Source: Prevotella sp. (GTDB lineage: Bacteria; Bacteroidota; Bacteroidia; Bacteroidales; Bacteroidaceae). Taken from it: DNA of 64,000 bases. The position numbers and the translations under genes are program-made. Positions 14,509 through 23,223 of this stretch are shown here, piece by piece. The notes beneath the pieces were generated by a model. The model worked only from the letters and a program-made list of their open reading frames with translations, did no database searches and was not told the DNA's origin. Within the stretch, counting starts at the first letter, position 1; every line of letters begins with the position of its first letter. The DNA is taken from NCBI GenBank assembly GCA_015060535.1, contig SUYH01000003.1, positions 62,001-126,000 of the forward strand, read 5' to 3'.

Positions 14509-17175
14509 ATGGACGACGAAATAAAGGACGATATTATTGAAAGTACCGAGTCGCACTCCGACTATCAACCTGTCAACCGATTTGACGCCGCAGCTGTGCA
14601 TCACCTTAGCGGAATGTACCAGAACTGGTTTCTGGATTATGCCTCTTATGTAATCCTGGAGCGCGCCGTTCCACACATCGAGGACGGTCTAAAACCCGTG
14701 CAGCGCCGTATCCTGCACTCGATGAAGCGCATGGACGACGGGCGTTACAACAAGGTAGCCAACATTGTGGGACACACGATGCAGTTTCACCCCCACGGTG
14801 ACGCGTCGATTGGCGATGCACTGGTGCAGATGGGACAGAAAGACCTGCTCATCGATACACAGGGTAACTGGGGTAACATCCTGACGGGCAACAAAGCGGC
14901 TGCCCCCCGTTACATTGAGGCGCGCTTGTCCAAGTTTGCCTTAGACACGGTTTTCAACCCCAAGACCACCGAATGGCAAATGTCATACGACGGACGTAAC
15001 AAGGAGCCTATCACACTGCCCGTCAAGTTCCCGTTGCTGCTGGCACAGGGTGCCGAGGGTATTGCCGTAGGTCTGTCGTCCAAGATTCTGCCTCATAACT
15101 TTGTGGAGTTGTGCGACGCTGCCATCAGCTATCTGCACGACGAAGAGTTCCATCTCTATCCTGACTTCCCCACGGGTGGTTCGATAGATGTTTCGAAATA
15201 CAACGACGGACAGCGCGGAGGCGTACTGAAGGTACGTGCGAAGATTGAGAAACTGGACCCCAAGACGCTCGTCATCCGCGAGATTCCATTCTCGAAGACT
15301 ACGGAAACGCTGATTGACTCCATCCTGAAAGCAGTAGAAAAGGGGAAGATCAAGGCTCGCCACGTGGAGGATCTCACCGCTGCAAAGGTAGAGATACAGG
15401 TACAGCTGGCTCCTGGCGTATCATCGGACAAGACGCTGGATGCGCTCTATGCCTTCTCCGACTGCGAAATCAACATCTCACCCAACTGCTGCGTCATCGA
15501 AGACAACAAGCCGCAGTTCCTGACCGTCAGCGACGTGCTGCGCCACTCGGTAGACCGCACGAAGGACCTGATCCGACAGGAGCTGGAGATTCGCAAGGGC
15601 GAACTGATGGAACAGCTGCACTTCTACTCGCTGGAGAAGATATTCATCGAAGAGCGTATCTATAAGGACAAGAAGTTTGAGCAGGCACCAGACATCGACA
15701 GCGTCTGCGAGCATATCGACGAGCGACTGACACCGTTCTATCCGCAGATGATACGCGAGGTCACGAAGGACGACATCCTGAAACTGCTCGAAATCAAGAT
15801 GCAGCGTATCCTGAAGTTCAACAAGGACAAGGCAGAAGAACTGATGGCTCGCTTACGTGCGGAGATTGACGAGATAGATCGTGATCTGGCTAACCTGGTA
15901 GAGGTGACAGCTCAGTGGTTCCAGTTCCTCAAGGACAAGTATGGCAAAGATCATCCTCGTCTCACAGAACTACGCAACTTCGACACCATCGTGGCCACAA
16001 AGGTCGTAGAAGCTAACCAGAAGCTCTATATCAACCGTAGCGATGGTTTTATCGGAACCGGTTTGAAGAAGGACGAGTTCGTATGCAACTGTTCGGACAT
16101 CGACGACATCATCATATTCTATAAGGACGGCAAGTTCAAGGTGGTTCGCGTAGCCGACAAGTTGTTTGTAGGCAAGAACGTGATGTGGATTAGCGTATAC
16201 AAGAAGAACGACCAGCGCACCATCTACAATGCGGTATATCGCGATGGTCCTAAGGGCTACTATTATATCAAGCGCTTTAATGTGCCCAGCATTACCCGCG
16301 ACCGCGAATACGACATCACCAACGGCACCAAGGGTTCACGCGTGGTCTACTTCACGGCCAATCCCAATGGTGAGGCTGAGGTCATCAAGGTGACGCTTGA
16401 CCCTGCACCCAAACTCAAGAAGGTATTCTTCGACAAGGACTTCTCGGAAGTGATGATTAAAGGACGCGCCTCAAAAGGAAACATCCTGACCAAATACCAA
16501 ATACACCGCATCGGGCTGAAGAGTCACGGACATTCAACGCTTGGCGGACGCAAGGTTTGGTACGACCCAGATGTCAACCGCTTGAACTACGACGAACACG
16601 GACGGCTGTTAGGCGAGTTTAACGATGGCGATCAGATTCTGGTCATCCTGAAGAATGGTGACTACTACCTGACCAACTTCGACCCGAACAACCACTTTGA
16701 AGACAACATCCAGCATCTGGAGAAATACGAAGCCGACAAGATTTGGAGCTGTGTGCTCTACGATGCAGACAATCAGGGATATCCCTACATCAAGCGATTC
16801 CTCATGGAGGCATCGAAACGCAAACAGAACTATCGAGGCGAGAATCCTGACTCGCAGGAGATCCTGCTGACCGACACCTACTATCCACGTCTGCTCGTCA
16901 CCTATGGAGGCAGCGATGCCTTCAGAGGACAGGAAGAGATTGATGTCGAACAGTTTATCTCCGTCAAGGGATACAAGGCAAAAGGCAAGCGTCTGACGAC
17001 CTTCGAGATAGAGAAGGTGGAAGAGCTGGAACCGCTGCGCCAGCCTGAGATAGAAGAGCCTCAAGAGGAAGAGGAGGAAGAAGAGAATCTGGATCCTGAT
17101 GCAGGAAAGAGTCAGCAACAGGTGCTGGACGAACTGACAGGACAACTAAGGCTATTCCCCGATGATGAGAATTAA
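14509..17175 (+). CDS. parC: DNA topoisomerase IV subunit A
   Basis: An 888-residue type II topoisomerase A subunit. The winged-helix/tower core contains the catalytic tyrosine in AAPRYIEARL (Tyr135) and the quinolone-region segment HPHGDAS (94-100). The C-terminal part has beta-propeller-like blades and ends in a very acidic tail (EEPQEEEEEEEN). It decatenates and relaxes DNA together with ParE, which is not in the window. The position matching E. coli GyrA Ser83 is Ala here; I take this as the lineage's normal residue. It starts an operon and overlaps the next gene by 14 bases. Confidence 0.92.
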   Translation: MDDEIKDDIIESTESHSDYQPVNRFDAAAVHHLSGMYQNWFLDYASYVILERAVPHIEDGLKPVQRRILHSMKRMDDGRYNKVANIVGHTMQFHPHGDASIGDALVQMGQKDLLIDTQGNWGNILTGNKAAAPRYIEARLSKFALDTVFNPKTTEWQMSYDGRNKEPITLPVKFPLLLAQGAEGIAVGLSSKILPHNFVELCDAAISYLHDEEFHLYPDFPTGGSIDVSKYNDGQRGGVLKVRAKIEKLDPKTLVIREIPFSKTTETLIDSILKAVEKGKIKARHVEDLTAAKVEIQVQLAPGVSSDKTLDALYAFSDCEINISPNCCVIEDNKPQFLTVSDVLRHSVDRTKDLIRQELEIRKGELMEQLHFYSLEKIFIEERIYKDKKFEQAPDIDSVCEHIDERLTPFYPQMIREVTKDDILKLLEIKMQRILKFNKDKAEELMARLRAEIDEIDRDLANLVEVTAQWFQFLKDKYGKDHPRLTELRNFDTIVATKVVEANQKLYINRSDGFIGTGLKKDEFVCNCSDIDDIIIFYKDGKFKVVRVADKLFVGKNVMWISVYKKNDQRTIYNAVYRDGPKGYYYIKRFNVPSITRDREYDITNGTKGSRVVYFTANPNGEAEVIKVTLDPAPKLKKVFFDKDFSEVMIKGRASKGNILTKYQIHRIGLKSHGHSTLGGRKVWYDPDVNRLNYDEHGRLLGEFNDGDQILVILKNGDYYLTNFDPNNHFEDNIQHLEKYEADKIWSCVLYDADNQGYPYIKRFLMEASKRKQNYRGENPDSQEILLTDTYYPRLLVTYGGSDAFRGQEEIDVEQFISVKGYKAKGKRLTTFEIEKVEELEPLRQPEIEEPQEEEEEEENLDPDAGKSQQQVLDELTGQLRLFPDDEN

Positions 17176-17947
17176 GTGTCTTCTCCTGTTGCTGCTTGTC
17201 ACGTATGCTGCGCTGACTGCGCAACCCGTCATCACCAACAGCCAGATGATTGGCGTTGGCCCTACCCGCGTGCTCGACACCTATCTATCGGCTGAACATT
17301 TCAGCGGAATAGGTTTCTCCTATCTGTCGCACACGGAACGACAGAAGCGGCTGAGCACTATTATCGAACACGAGGCTAATTTCTCGACAGTAAAAGACCG
17401 TTCTCGTAACAAGCATGAGCTGGAAGGTGCATACAATTTCTACTGGGGCAAACTCTACGGGTGGCAGTTGATGGATAACAGACTGCGTCTGCAGGCTGGA
17501 GCTATGCTTAACGCTTCACTCGGTTTTATCTACAACACCTCGAATTCCAACAATCCTGCCCAGGTTCGCGCACACCTGAACCTGATGCCTACAGGAGTGG
17601 CAAGCTATAGATTTCAGCTCTTTAAAAAGACAGTAATAGCACGCTATGAGCTAAGCCTGCCCTTGCTGGGTGTGCAGTTCTCGCCCAACTACGGACAATC
17701 GTACTACGAGATATTCTCACGAGGCAACTACGACCACAACATCGTGCCTACCACCTTTGTCAATGCACCTGAGTGGCGACAGATGCTGACATTCGACGCC
17801 CAACTGTCAAAGCGCTTCACCCTACGCATCGGTTATCTGGGTAACATGCAGCAATCGCGCGTCAATGGATTGCGACAGCACATCTACACCCACCGATTCC
17901 TCATCGGCTTTACCCGCTGTTTTACCATAACACCGCATGCCTTATGA
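17162..17947 (+). CDS. DUF3316-type outer-membrane beta-barrel protein
   Basis: A 261-residue exported protein with signal peptide (MMRIKCLLLLLLVTYAALTA, then QP). The mature part is rich in alternating aromatic strands (ISNYR-like segments such as LEGAYNFYWGKLYGWQL, TFDAQLSKRFTLRIGYLGNM) and ends in a beta strand, consistent with the DUF3316 family of Bacteroidetes. Its function is unknown. It overlaps parC by 14 bases and the S41 peptidase by 4 bases, so all three are probably one transcript. Confidence 0.75.
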   Translation: MMRIKCLLLLLLVTYAALTAQPVITNSQMIGVGPTRVLDTYLSAEHFSGIGFSYLSHTERQKRLSTIIEHEANFSTVKDRSRNKHELEGAYNFYWGKLYGWQLMDNRLRLQAGAMLNASLGFIYNTSNSNNPAQVRAHLNLMPTGVASYRFQLFKKTVIARYELSLPLLGVQFSPNYGQSYYEIFSRGNYDHNIVPTTFVNAPEWRQMLTFDAQLSKRFTLRIGYLGNMQQSRVNGLRQHIYTHRFLIGFTRCFTITPHAL

Positions 17948-18939
17948 AGAAAATTCTAGTCTATCTAGTTTCACTAGTACTACTAGCTTCGTGCGTCGAC
18001 GAAGTCGAGCACGAAAACACGCCAACAGGAAATTTCGAGGCACTTTGGGAAATCATGGATGAGCATTACTGCTTTTTCAGCTACAAACAGATAGACTGGC
18101 AGGCGGTATATAATAAATATAAGGTACGCGTAAGTGACAAGATGAGCGAGAATCAGCTCTTCGAGGTTTGCTGCGATATGCTGAGCGAGCTACGCGATGG
18201 ACACGTAAACCTCAGCTACTCAATGGACTACGGCCGTTATTGGGCCTGGCAAGAGGGATACCCCAAGAACTTCAGCGACACGCTGGAACGACGCTATTTG
18301 GGCACAGACTATAAGATAGCCAGCAGTCTGCGCTATCGCGTGCTGGACGACAATATCGGCTACATCCGCTACGATTCGTTTCAGAAAGCCATTGGTGAAG
18401 GTAATCTGGATGACGTGCTGGTTTATCTGGCCCTCTGCAGGGGACTGATCATTGATATTCGCAATAATGGCGGAGGCGACTTGACAACTGCAGAGATGCT
18501 GGCAGGACGTTTTGTTCATGAAAAAACCTTAGTAGGATATATGCAACACAAGACGGGTACAGGGCATAACGATTTCTCCGACCTGGAGCCACAGTATCTG
18601 GAACCCTCCAGCAACATCAGATGGCACAAGCCGGTATGTGTCCTCACCAACCGGAGTGTCTATAGTGCCGCCAACTCGTTCACCGCCATGATGCGCGCCC
18701 TGCCCAATGTCACGATAGTAGGCGACCACACTGGCGGAGGCAGCGGAATGCCCATGAGCAACAGTCTTCCTAACGGATGGAGCGTTCGCTATTCTGCCTG
18801 CCCCATGTACGACAAAGACAAGCAACAGACGGAATTCGGCATCAGTCCAGATGTCTCGGTAGCGCTCTCCGATGAATCAACAGCCAAAGGAATCGACGAC
18901 ATCATAGAAGCTGCAAGAAAAATAATTGCACTGAAATGA
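17944..18939 (+). CDS. S41 family peptidase lipoprotein (C-terminal processing protease-like)
   Basis: A 331-residue lipoprotein with lipobox LLASC (Cys17). The S41 tail-specific protease fold is seen in YIRYDSF, GLIIDIRNNGGGDL and the nucleophile segment NRSVYSAANSF (Ser at about 241). A later VGDHTGGGSG is also typical. No PDZ domain is obvious, so it is a short form. It should act at the membrane or in the periplasm on unknown peptides. It is last in the parC operon and overlaps the upstream gene by 4 bases. Confidence 0.85.
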   Translation: MKKILVYLVSLVLLASCVDEVEHENTPTGNFEALWEIMDEHYCFFSYKQIDWQAVYNKYKVRVSDKMSENQLFEVCCDMLSELRDGHVNLSYSMDYGRYWAWQEGYPKNFSDTLERRYLGTDYKIASSLRYRVLDDNIGYIRYDSFQKAIGEGNLDDVLVYLALCRGLIIDIRNNGGGDLTTAEMLAGRFVHEKTLVGYMQHKTGTGHNDFSDLEPQYLEPSSNIRWHKPVCVLTNRSVYSAANSFTAMMRALPNVTIVGDHTGGGSGMPMSNSLPNGWSVRYSACPMYDKDKQQTEFGISPDVSVALSDESTAKGIDDIIEAARKIIALK

Positions 18940-18961
18940 TGGCATATTCATAAATAATTCG

Positions 18962-18969
18962 TACCTTTG
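18962..18969 (+). promoter_or_regulatory. -7 element upstream of tRNA-Leu
   Basis: TACCTTTG, 34 bases before the tRNA; no -33 TTTG at the usual distance. A small CCCC-AGAA-GGGG hairpin lies between. Confidence 0.65.
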
Positions 18970-19003
18970 CACCCAAATTCCCCAGAAGGGGATTGTCCTT
19001 TTA

Positions 19004-19085
19004 GCGCCTGTGGCGGAATTGGTAGACGCGCTAGACTTAGGATCTAGTGTCCCACGATGTGCAGGTTCGAGTCCTGTCAGGCGCA
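19004..19085 (+). tRNA. tRNA-Leu (anticodon UAG)
   Basis: The acceptor stem GCGCCTG (19004-19010) pairs perfectly with CAGGCGC, the D-loop is GAATTGGTAGAC, the anticodon stem CTAGA/TCTAG carries loop CTTAGGA (anticodon TAG), there is a long variable arm as in leucine tRNAs, and the T-arm is GTTCGAGTC. CCA is not encoded. The next coding gene begins 20 bases later with no promoter between, so the two may be co-transcribed. Confidence 0.97.
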
Positions 19086-19105
19086 CACACTATATATAGG
19101 TAAAT

Positions 19106-21580
19106 ATGAAAAAATTAGGTTTAGTTACTTTGTTGTTAATCAGTCAAATCTGCTTAACGACTATCTGCGTGTCAGCTCAAGGAATGAGCGACCAACAGGT
19201 TTTGCAGTTTGTAGCCAGTGAGGCCAAAGCAGGTACTTCTCAGGCTCAGATTGTTACCAAATTGATGCAGAAGGGTGTCAAGATTGACCAGATTCGCCGT
19301 CTGCGCAATCAGTATGACTCTCAAATCAAAAGTCGAGGTATGTCAGCAGCTGCTGACGGAGCTGTCAGCATGGCTACAGAACGTATGCGCAGTAACAGCG
19401 ACGGAACGACCTCACAGGAGTTGACGACAGCAAAGCGTGGTACCACAGGTACTATAGAGAGCGACGCTTCGTCTGACGTCCAGGAAGTAGAAAATGATGT
19501 TCAGGCTACTCAAGGCACAGCTCCCGATGCTCAGGGCAAGAAGGTTTATGGTCGTGACATCTTCACTCAGGCCAACCCTAACTTCCAGCCCAATCCCAAT
19601 GCGCCCATCCCTGACAACTATGTCTTAGGCCCTGGCGACCAGGTGGTTGTGGATATCTACGGAGCTTCTCAGAGTACGCTCATCCATACCATCAGTCCAG
19701 AAGGTACCATTACGGTATCGGGCTATGGTCCCATCTATCTCAGCGGACTTACTGTGGCAGGAGCTCAGAAGAAGTTGCGCTCTACCATCGGTTCACGCTA
19801 TAAGAGCAGCGAACTGAAACTGACCATTGGAAACACCCGTACTATTCAGGTTAACATCATGGGTGAGGTCAGAGCACCTGGAACCTATCATCTCTCAGCC
19901 TTCGCCAATGTCTTCTATGCGCTGTATCGCGCAGGAGGCACCAGCAGCCTGGGTACTCTTCGTAACATCAAGGTATATCGTAACGGCCATCTGGTGACTG
20001 TGGTCGACCTCTATCAATATATCCTCAATGGCCGTCTGGCTGGCAACATTCGTCTACAGGACAATGATGTTATCCAGGTAGAGCCTTATGAAGCACTCGT
20101 AGGTATCACAGGTAACGTGAAGCGCCCCATGTTCTACGAGATGCGTAAGAACGAGACACTCGCCACTTTGATACGCTATGCCGGTGGTTTCACAGGCGAT
20201 GCCCACAAGAAGTCTGTCCGTCTGGTTCGCCAGTCGGGTGAGCACTATCAGGTGTTCAATGTCAACGAGTTCGATATGGCCAACTTCAAGTTAGTAGATG
20301 GCGATGCTGCAACAGTTGACGGAATGATCAACCGTTTCGACAACATGGTAGAGATTAAGGGTGCAGTATTCCGTCCTGGGCAGTTCCACCTGGGTGGCAA
20401 TGTCACCTCCGTCCGTTCCTTGATTCAAGCTGCCGACGGTCTTACGGAGGACGCATATACAGGGCGCGCTGTGCTGCATCGGCTGAAGGCTGACCGCAGC
20501 TTGGAGACCCAGTCACTCGACCTGGCAGGCATCATGAACGGTACTGCTGCCGATGTTCCCTTGCGCAACGAGGACGTGCTCTTCGTCATGACTCAAGAAG
20601 ACCTCCGTCAGGAACGTACCTTCACCATTACGGGTGAAGTCATGAGTCCTGGCACCTACGAGTATGCGGATAATACAACTATCCAAGACCTCATCGTGAT
20701 GGCTGGTGGCCTGCGCGACCAGGCCTCTCTGGCCAAGGTAAATGTGAGTCGTCGTATCCTCGATCCACACTCAACCACAAAGAGCGATGTCATTGCCAAG
20801 ACCTTCACCTTCGACCTGAAGGATGGTCTGGTGAAGACCGGCAACGAGGGATTTATCCTTGAGCCCTACGATGTAGTAAACATATACCGCAGTCCTGCTT
20901 TCAGCACTGCTCGCAACATTACAGTAAGAGGTGAAGTAAACTACGAAGGCAACTTTACGCTTCAGAATAAGAAGATGCGTCTCTCTGACGCTGTGAAGAT
21001 GGCTGGTGGTATTACCGATGCAGCCTATCTGCGTGGAGCACGCCTTCTTCGTCAGATGAACGAGGAGGAGCGCATGCGTGCTCAGGCTACCATTAAGGTC
21101 CTTCGTAACATCCTGACTGAGCGAGGCGATTCTATTGATATGTCAAGTCTGGCAGCAGCAGAATCCTCATATCTGGTAGGTATCAACCTCGAAGAAGCGA
21201 TTAAGAATCCCGGCTCTGATAAAGATGTAATCCTCCGTGAAGGTGATGAGCTATACGTACCGGAATATAACGGTGTTGTCAAGGTCTCAGGCGATGTTTT
21301 GTATCCCAATACCGTTTTCTACGAGAAGGGTAAGAAGGCCAAATACTATGTTGCCCAGTCGGGTGGTTATGGCAATCGTGCCAAGAAGTCGAAGACCTTC
21401 ATTGTCTATCAGAACGGTACTGTTGGACTAACAGCTCAAGGTGCAAAGCCTGAACCAGGATGTGAAATCATTGTGCCAAGCAAGAAGCGTAGGAATCCGC
21501 TTAACCTAGCTGGTATAGCTGGTATTGCAACAAGCCTTACCTCTATTGCAACACTCGTTGTAGCCCTAACTAAACTCTAA
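19106..21580 (+). CDS. Polysaccharide export outer-membrane protein (Wza-like, multiple SLBB)
   Basis: An 824-residue exported protein with signal peptide (to about SAQG, residue 26). A helical N-terminal region is followed by a polysaccharide export domain (NYVLGPGDQVVVDIYGASQS, about 170-260) and a series of SLBB repeats with the motif GEVRAPGTYHL, GNVKRPMFYEM, GAVFRPGQFHL, GEVMSPGTYEY, GEVNYEGNFTL and SGDVLYPNTVFY. A hydrophobic C-terminal segment (GIAGIATSLTSIATLVVALT) follows. It should form the periplasm-to-outer-membrane channel for capsule or exopolysaccharide. A chain-length regulator follows at 12 bases. Confidence 0.92.
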   Translation: MKKLGLVTLLLISQICLTTICVSAQGMSDQQVLQFVASEAKAGTSQAQIVTKLMQKGVKIDQIRRLRNQYDSQIKSRGMSAAADGAVSMATERMRSNSDGTTSQELTTAKRGTTGTIESDASSDVQEVENDVQATQGTAPDAQGKKVYGRDIFTQANPNFQPNPNAPIPDNYVLGPGDQVVVDIYGASQSTLIHTISPEGTITVSGYGPIYLSGLTVAGAQKKLRSTIGSRYKSSELKLTIGNTRTIQVNIMGEVRAPGTYHLSAFANVFYALYRAGGTSSLGTLRNIKVYRNGHLVTVVDLYQYILNGRLAGNIRLQDNDVIQVEPYEALVGITGNVKRPMFYEMRKNETLATLIRYAGGFTGDAHKKSVRLVRQSGEHYQVFNVNEFDMANFKLVDGDAATVDGMINRFDNMVEIKGAVFRPGQFHLGGNVTSVRSLIQAADGLTEDAYTGRAVLHRLKADRSLETQSLDLAGIMNGTAADVPLRNEDVLFVMTQEDLRQERTFTITGEVMSPGTYEYADNTTIQDLIVMAGGLRDQASLAKVNVSRRILDPHSTTKSDVIAKTFTFDLKDGLVKTGNEGFILEPYDVVNIYRSPAFSTARNITVRGEVNYEGNFTLQNKKMRLSDAVKMAGGITDAAYLRGARLLRQMNEEERMRAQATIKVLRNILTERGDSIDMSSLAAAESSYLVGINLEEAIKNPGSDKDVILREGDELYVPEYNGVVKVSGDVLYPNTVFYEKGKKAKYYVAQSGGYGNRAKKSKTFIVYQNGTVGLTAQGAKPEPGCEIIVPSKKRRNPLNLAGIAGIATSLTSIATLVVALTKL

Positions 21581-21592
21581 CGACAAAAGACT

Positions 21593-22690
21593 ATGAACGA
21601 AGAAAACAAAAATATCATAGAGGAAGAAGATAGCTCTATCGACTTCGGGAAGATCTTCAAAGATCTTTTGAATCATAAGATGCTGTATGTGAAGGTTCTA
21701 CCTGTTGCATTTGTATTGGCAGCCATCTATGCACTCAGTCTGCCTAACTACTATAACTGTACGGTGAAGCTCTCGCCGGAAATGAGCGGCAGCAAGGCAA
21801 GTGCCGGTTCGCTGGCCTCCCTGGCTTCCAGTTTCGGTGTCAACCTGGGTTCAAGTGGTGCAGGCACAGAAGCACTCTTCCCCACCCTCTATCCCGACCT
21901 GATGAATAGTGTAGATTTTAAGACCTCGCTGTTTCATGTACCAGTCACTATCGAAGGTGACAAAGAAGAAGGCGAGAAAGACCGCACCTTGAGTTATTAC
22001 GACTATCTGGCTAAAGAGCAGAAGGCTCCTTGGTGGAGCAGTGCTATGAAAGCAATCTTCAGCATTTTCTCCAGCAAAGAGGAACAGTCAGAAGAGAAAG
22101 TTGACCCATTCCGTCTGACCCTAGAGCAAACAAATATCGTAAAGGCTATTGACAAGAATATTGTCTGCGACGTTGACAATAAGACAATGGTTATCACCAT
22201 CAACGTCACCGATCAGAATCCTGTTATTTGCGCTAAGATGGCAGACACGGTCAAGACTCGCCTTCAGAATTTCATTACAGAATACCGAACTTCAAAGGCT
22301 CGTGTAGACTTGGAGTACAACAAGAAGATTGCTTCAGAAACCAAGGCTCGTTATGAGAAGGCTCGTCAGAAGTACGCTGAGTTTACGGATGCCAACCAAG
22401 ACATCATCTTGCAGACTGTTCGTCAGAAACAGACTGACCTGGAGAACGAGATGCAGCTGCAGTATAATGCGTACACGCAGGTGGCTGCCCAGCTTTTGGC
22501 TGCTGAGGCCAAGGTACAGCAGGAAACTCCAGCCTTCACAACTCTGCAGTCAGCAACAGTGCCTGTCCTCAAGGCAGGTCCAAAGCGTGCACAGATGTGT
22601 CTTATCTTCGTGTTCCTTGCTTTCTTAGGTACTACAGCATGGATTCTTTACAAGGAAGACGATTTGAAACCTTTGTTAGGTTTAAGCTAA
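21593..22690 (+). CDS. Wzz-like polysaccharide chain-length determinant
   Basis: A 365-residue inner-membrane protein with two membrane helices, near residues 36-52 (VLPVAFVLAAIYALSLPNYY) and near the C-terminus (MCLIFVFLAFLGTTAWILY). Between them is a large periplasmic coiled-coil part (KIASETKARYEKARQKYAEF). There is no C-terminal tyrosine-kinase domain. It works with the Wza-like export protein encoded just upstream to set polymer length. No glycosyltransferases or polymerase lie nearby, so the rest of the pathway is elsewhere. A hairpin terminator follows. Confidence 0.88.
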   Translation: MNEENKNIIEEEDSSIDFGKIFKDLLNHKMLYVKVLPVAFVLAAIYALSLPNYYNCTVKLSPEMSGSKASAGSLASLASSFGVNLGSSGAGTEALFPTLYPDLMNSVDFKTSLFHVPVTIEGDKEEGEKDRTLSYYDYLAKEQKAPWWSSAMKAIFSIFSSKEEQSEEKVDPFRLTLEQTNIVKAIDKNIVCDVDNKTMVITINVTDQNPVICAKMADTVKTRLQNFITEYRTSKARVDLEYNKKIASETKARYEKARQKYAEFTDANQDIILQTVRQKQTDLENEMQLQYNAYTQVAAQLLAAEAKVQQETPAFTTLQSATVPVLKAGPKRAQMCLIFVFLAFLGTTAWILYKEDDLKPLLGLS

Positions 22691-22699
22691 AGATAAATG

Positions 22700-22729
22700 A
22701 ATAAGGAGACTCAACTGAGCCTCCTTATT
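22700..22729. terminator. Bidirectional terminator between wzz-like and lipoprotein genes
   Basis: AATAAGGAG (22700-22708) pairs with CTCCTTATT (22721-22729); both flanks are T/A rich and the genes converge here. Confidence 0.75.
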
Positions 22730-22740
22730 TATTTCGTTGT

Positions 22741-23211
22741 TTATTTCTCCTTCTTCGGTTGATACTGTACCGTCAGCGTTGGTCGGTAGGTGTTCTGCAG
22801 CACAACGGAGATGAAACCTGTAGAAGTGTCGAAGTTGGCAATCTTATGATTATCCTTCAACATCGGACAATCGGGCCAAGCATCGAGTTCCTTTTCAAAT
22901 CCGTCACGCAATTGTTGCCACATCATACGGGTACTGTCGTTGGTAGATGCCTGGTAGTTCTCCTGAATGGCTTGTAGCTTATCGCCATCAAAGGCTACAA
23001 GCACACGATAATGCTCAGCAGCGTTATTCAGAACGACCAGTCGTCCGCTGTCTGACGCTGCGCTATCAACAACTAAACCTCTGGATATCAGTGAGTCGAC
23101 AAACTGAGCGGTTGGCATATTAAATGCCAAACCGCGATAGCTGAAAGGTTGCTCTTCTGAGCAAGCAAAGCAAGCCATGACGGCTGCAATTGCAAAGAAA
23201 ATCTTCTTCAT
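22741..23211 (-). CDS. Hypothetical lipoprotein (156 aa)
   Basis: The signal peptide has a lipobox-like FAC (Cys17). The mature protein is about 140 residues of mixed strand and helix (FSYRGLAFNMPTAQFVDSL, HYRVLVAFDGDKLQAIQENY) with a C-terminal strand TLTVQYQPKKEK. I do not recognise a family. It follows an M16 peptidase gene by 12 bases and is the last gene of a seven-gene minus-strand operon, so it is likely a periplasmic or surface partner of that envelope peptidase, but this is inference. Confidence 0.75.
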   Translation of the reverse strand: MKKIFFAIAAVMACFACSEEQPFSYRGLAFNMPTAQFVDSLISRGLVVDSAASDSGRLVVLNNAAEHYRVLVAFDGDKLQAIQENYQASTNDSTRMMWQQLRDGFEKELDAWPDCPMLKDNHKIANFDTSTGFISVVLQNTYRPTLTVQYQPKKEK

Positions 23212-23223
23212 CGTTATCTATTC

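Noticed and set aside
14793..14807. Ala in place of Ser in the quinolone-resistance region of ParC
   Set aside because: Probably the normal residue for this lineage's ParC; no basis for calling a resistance change.
18877..19086. Minus-strand ORF starting MRLTGLEPAHRG across the tRNA
   Set aside because: The TGLEPA peptide is the classic artefact of translating a tRNA's opposite strand; the tRNA is perfect.
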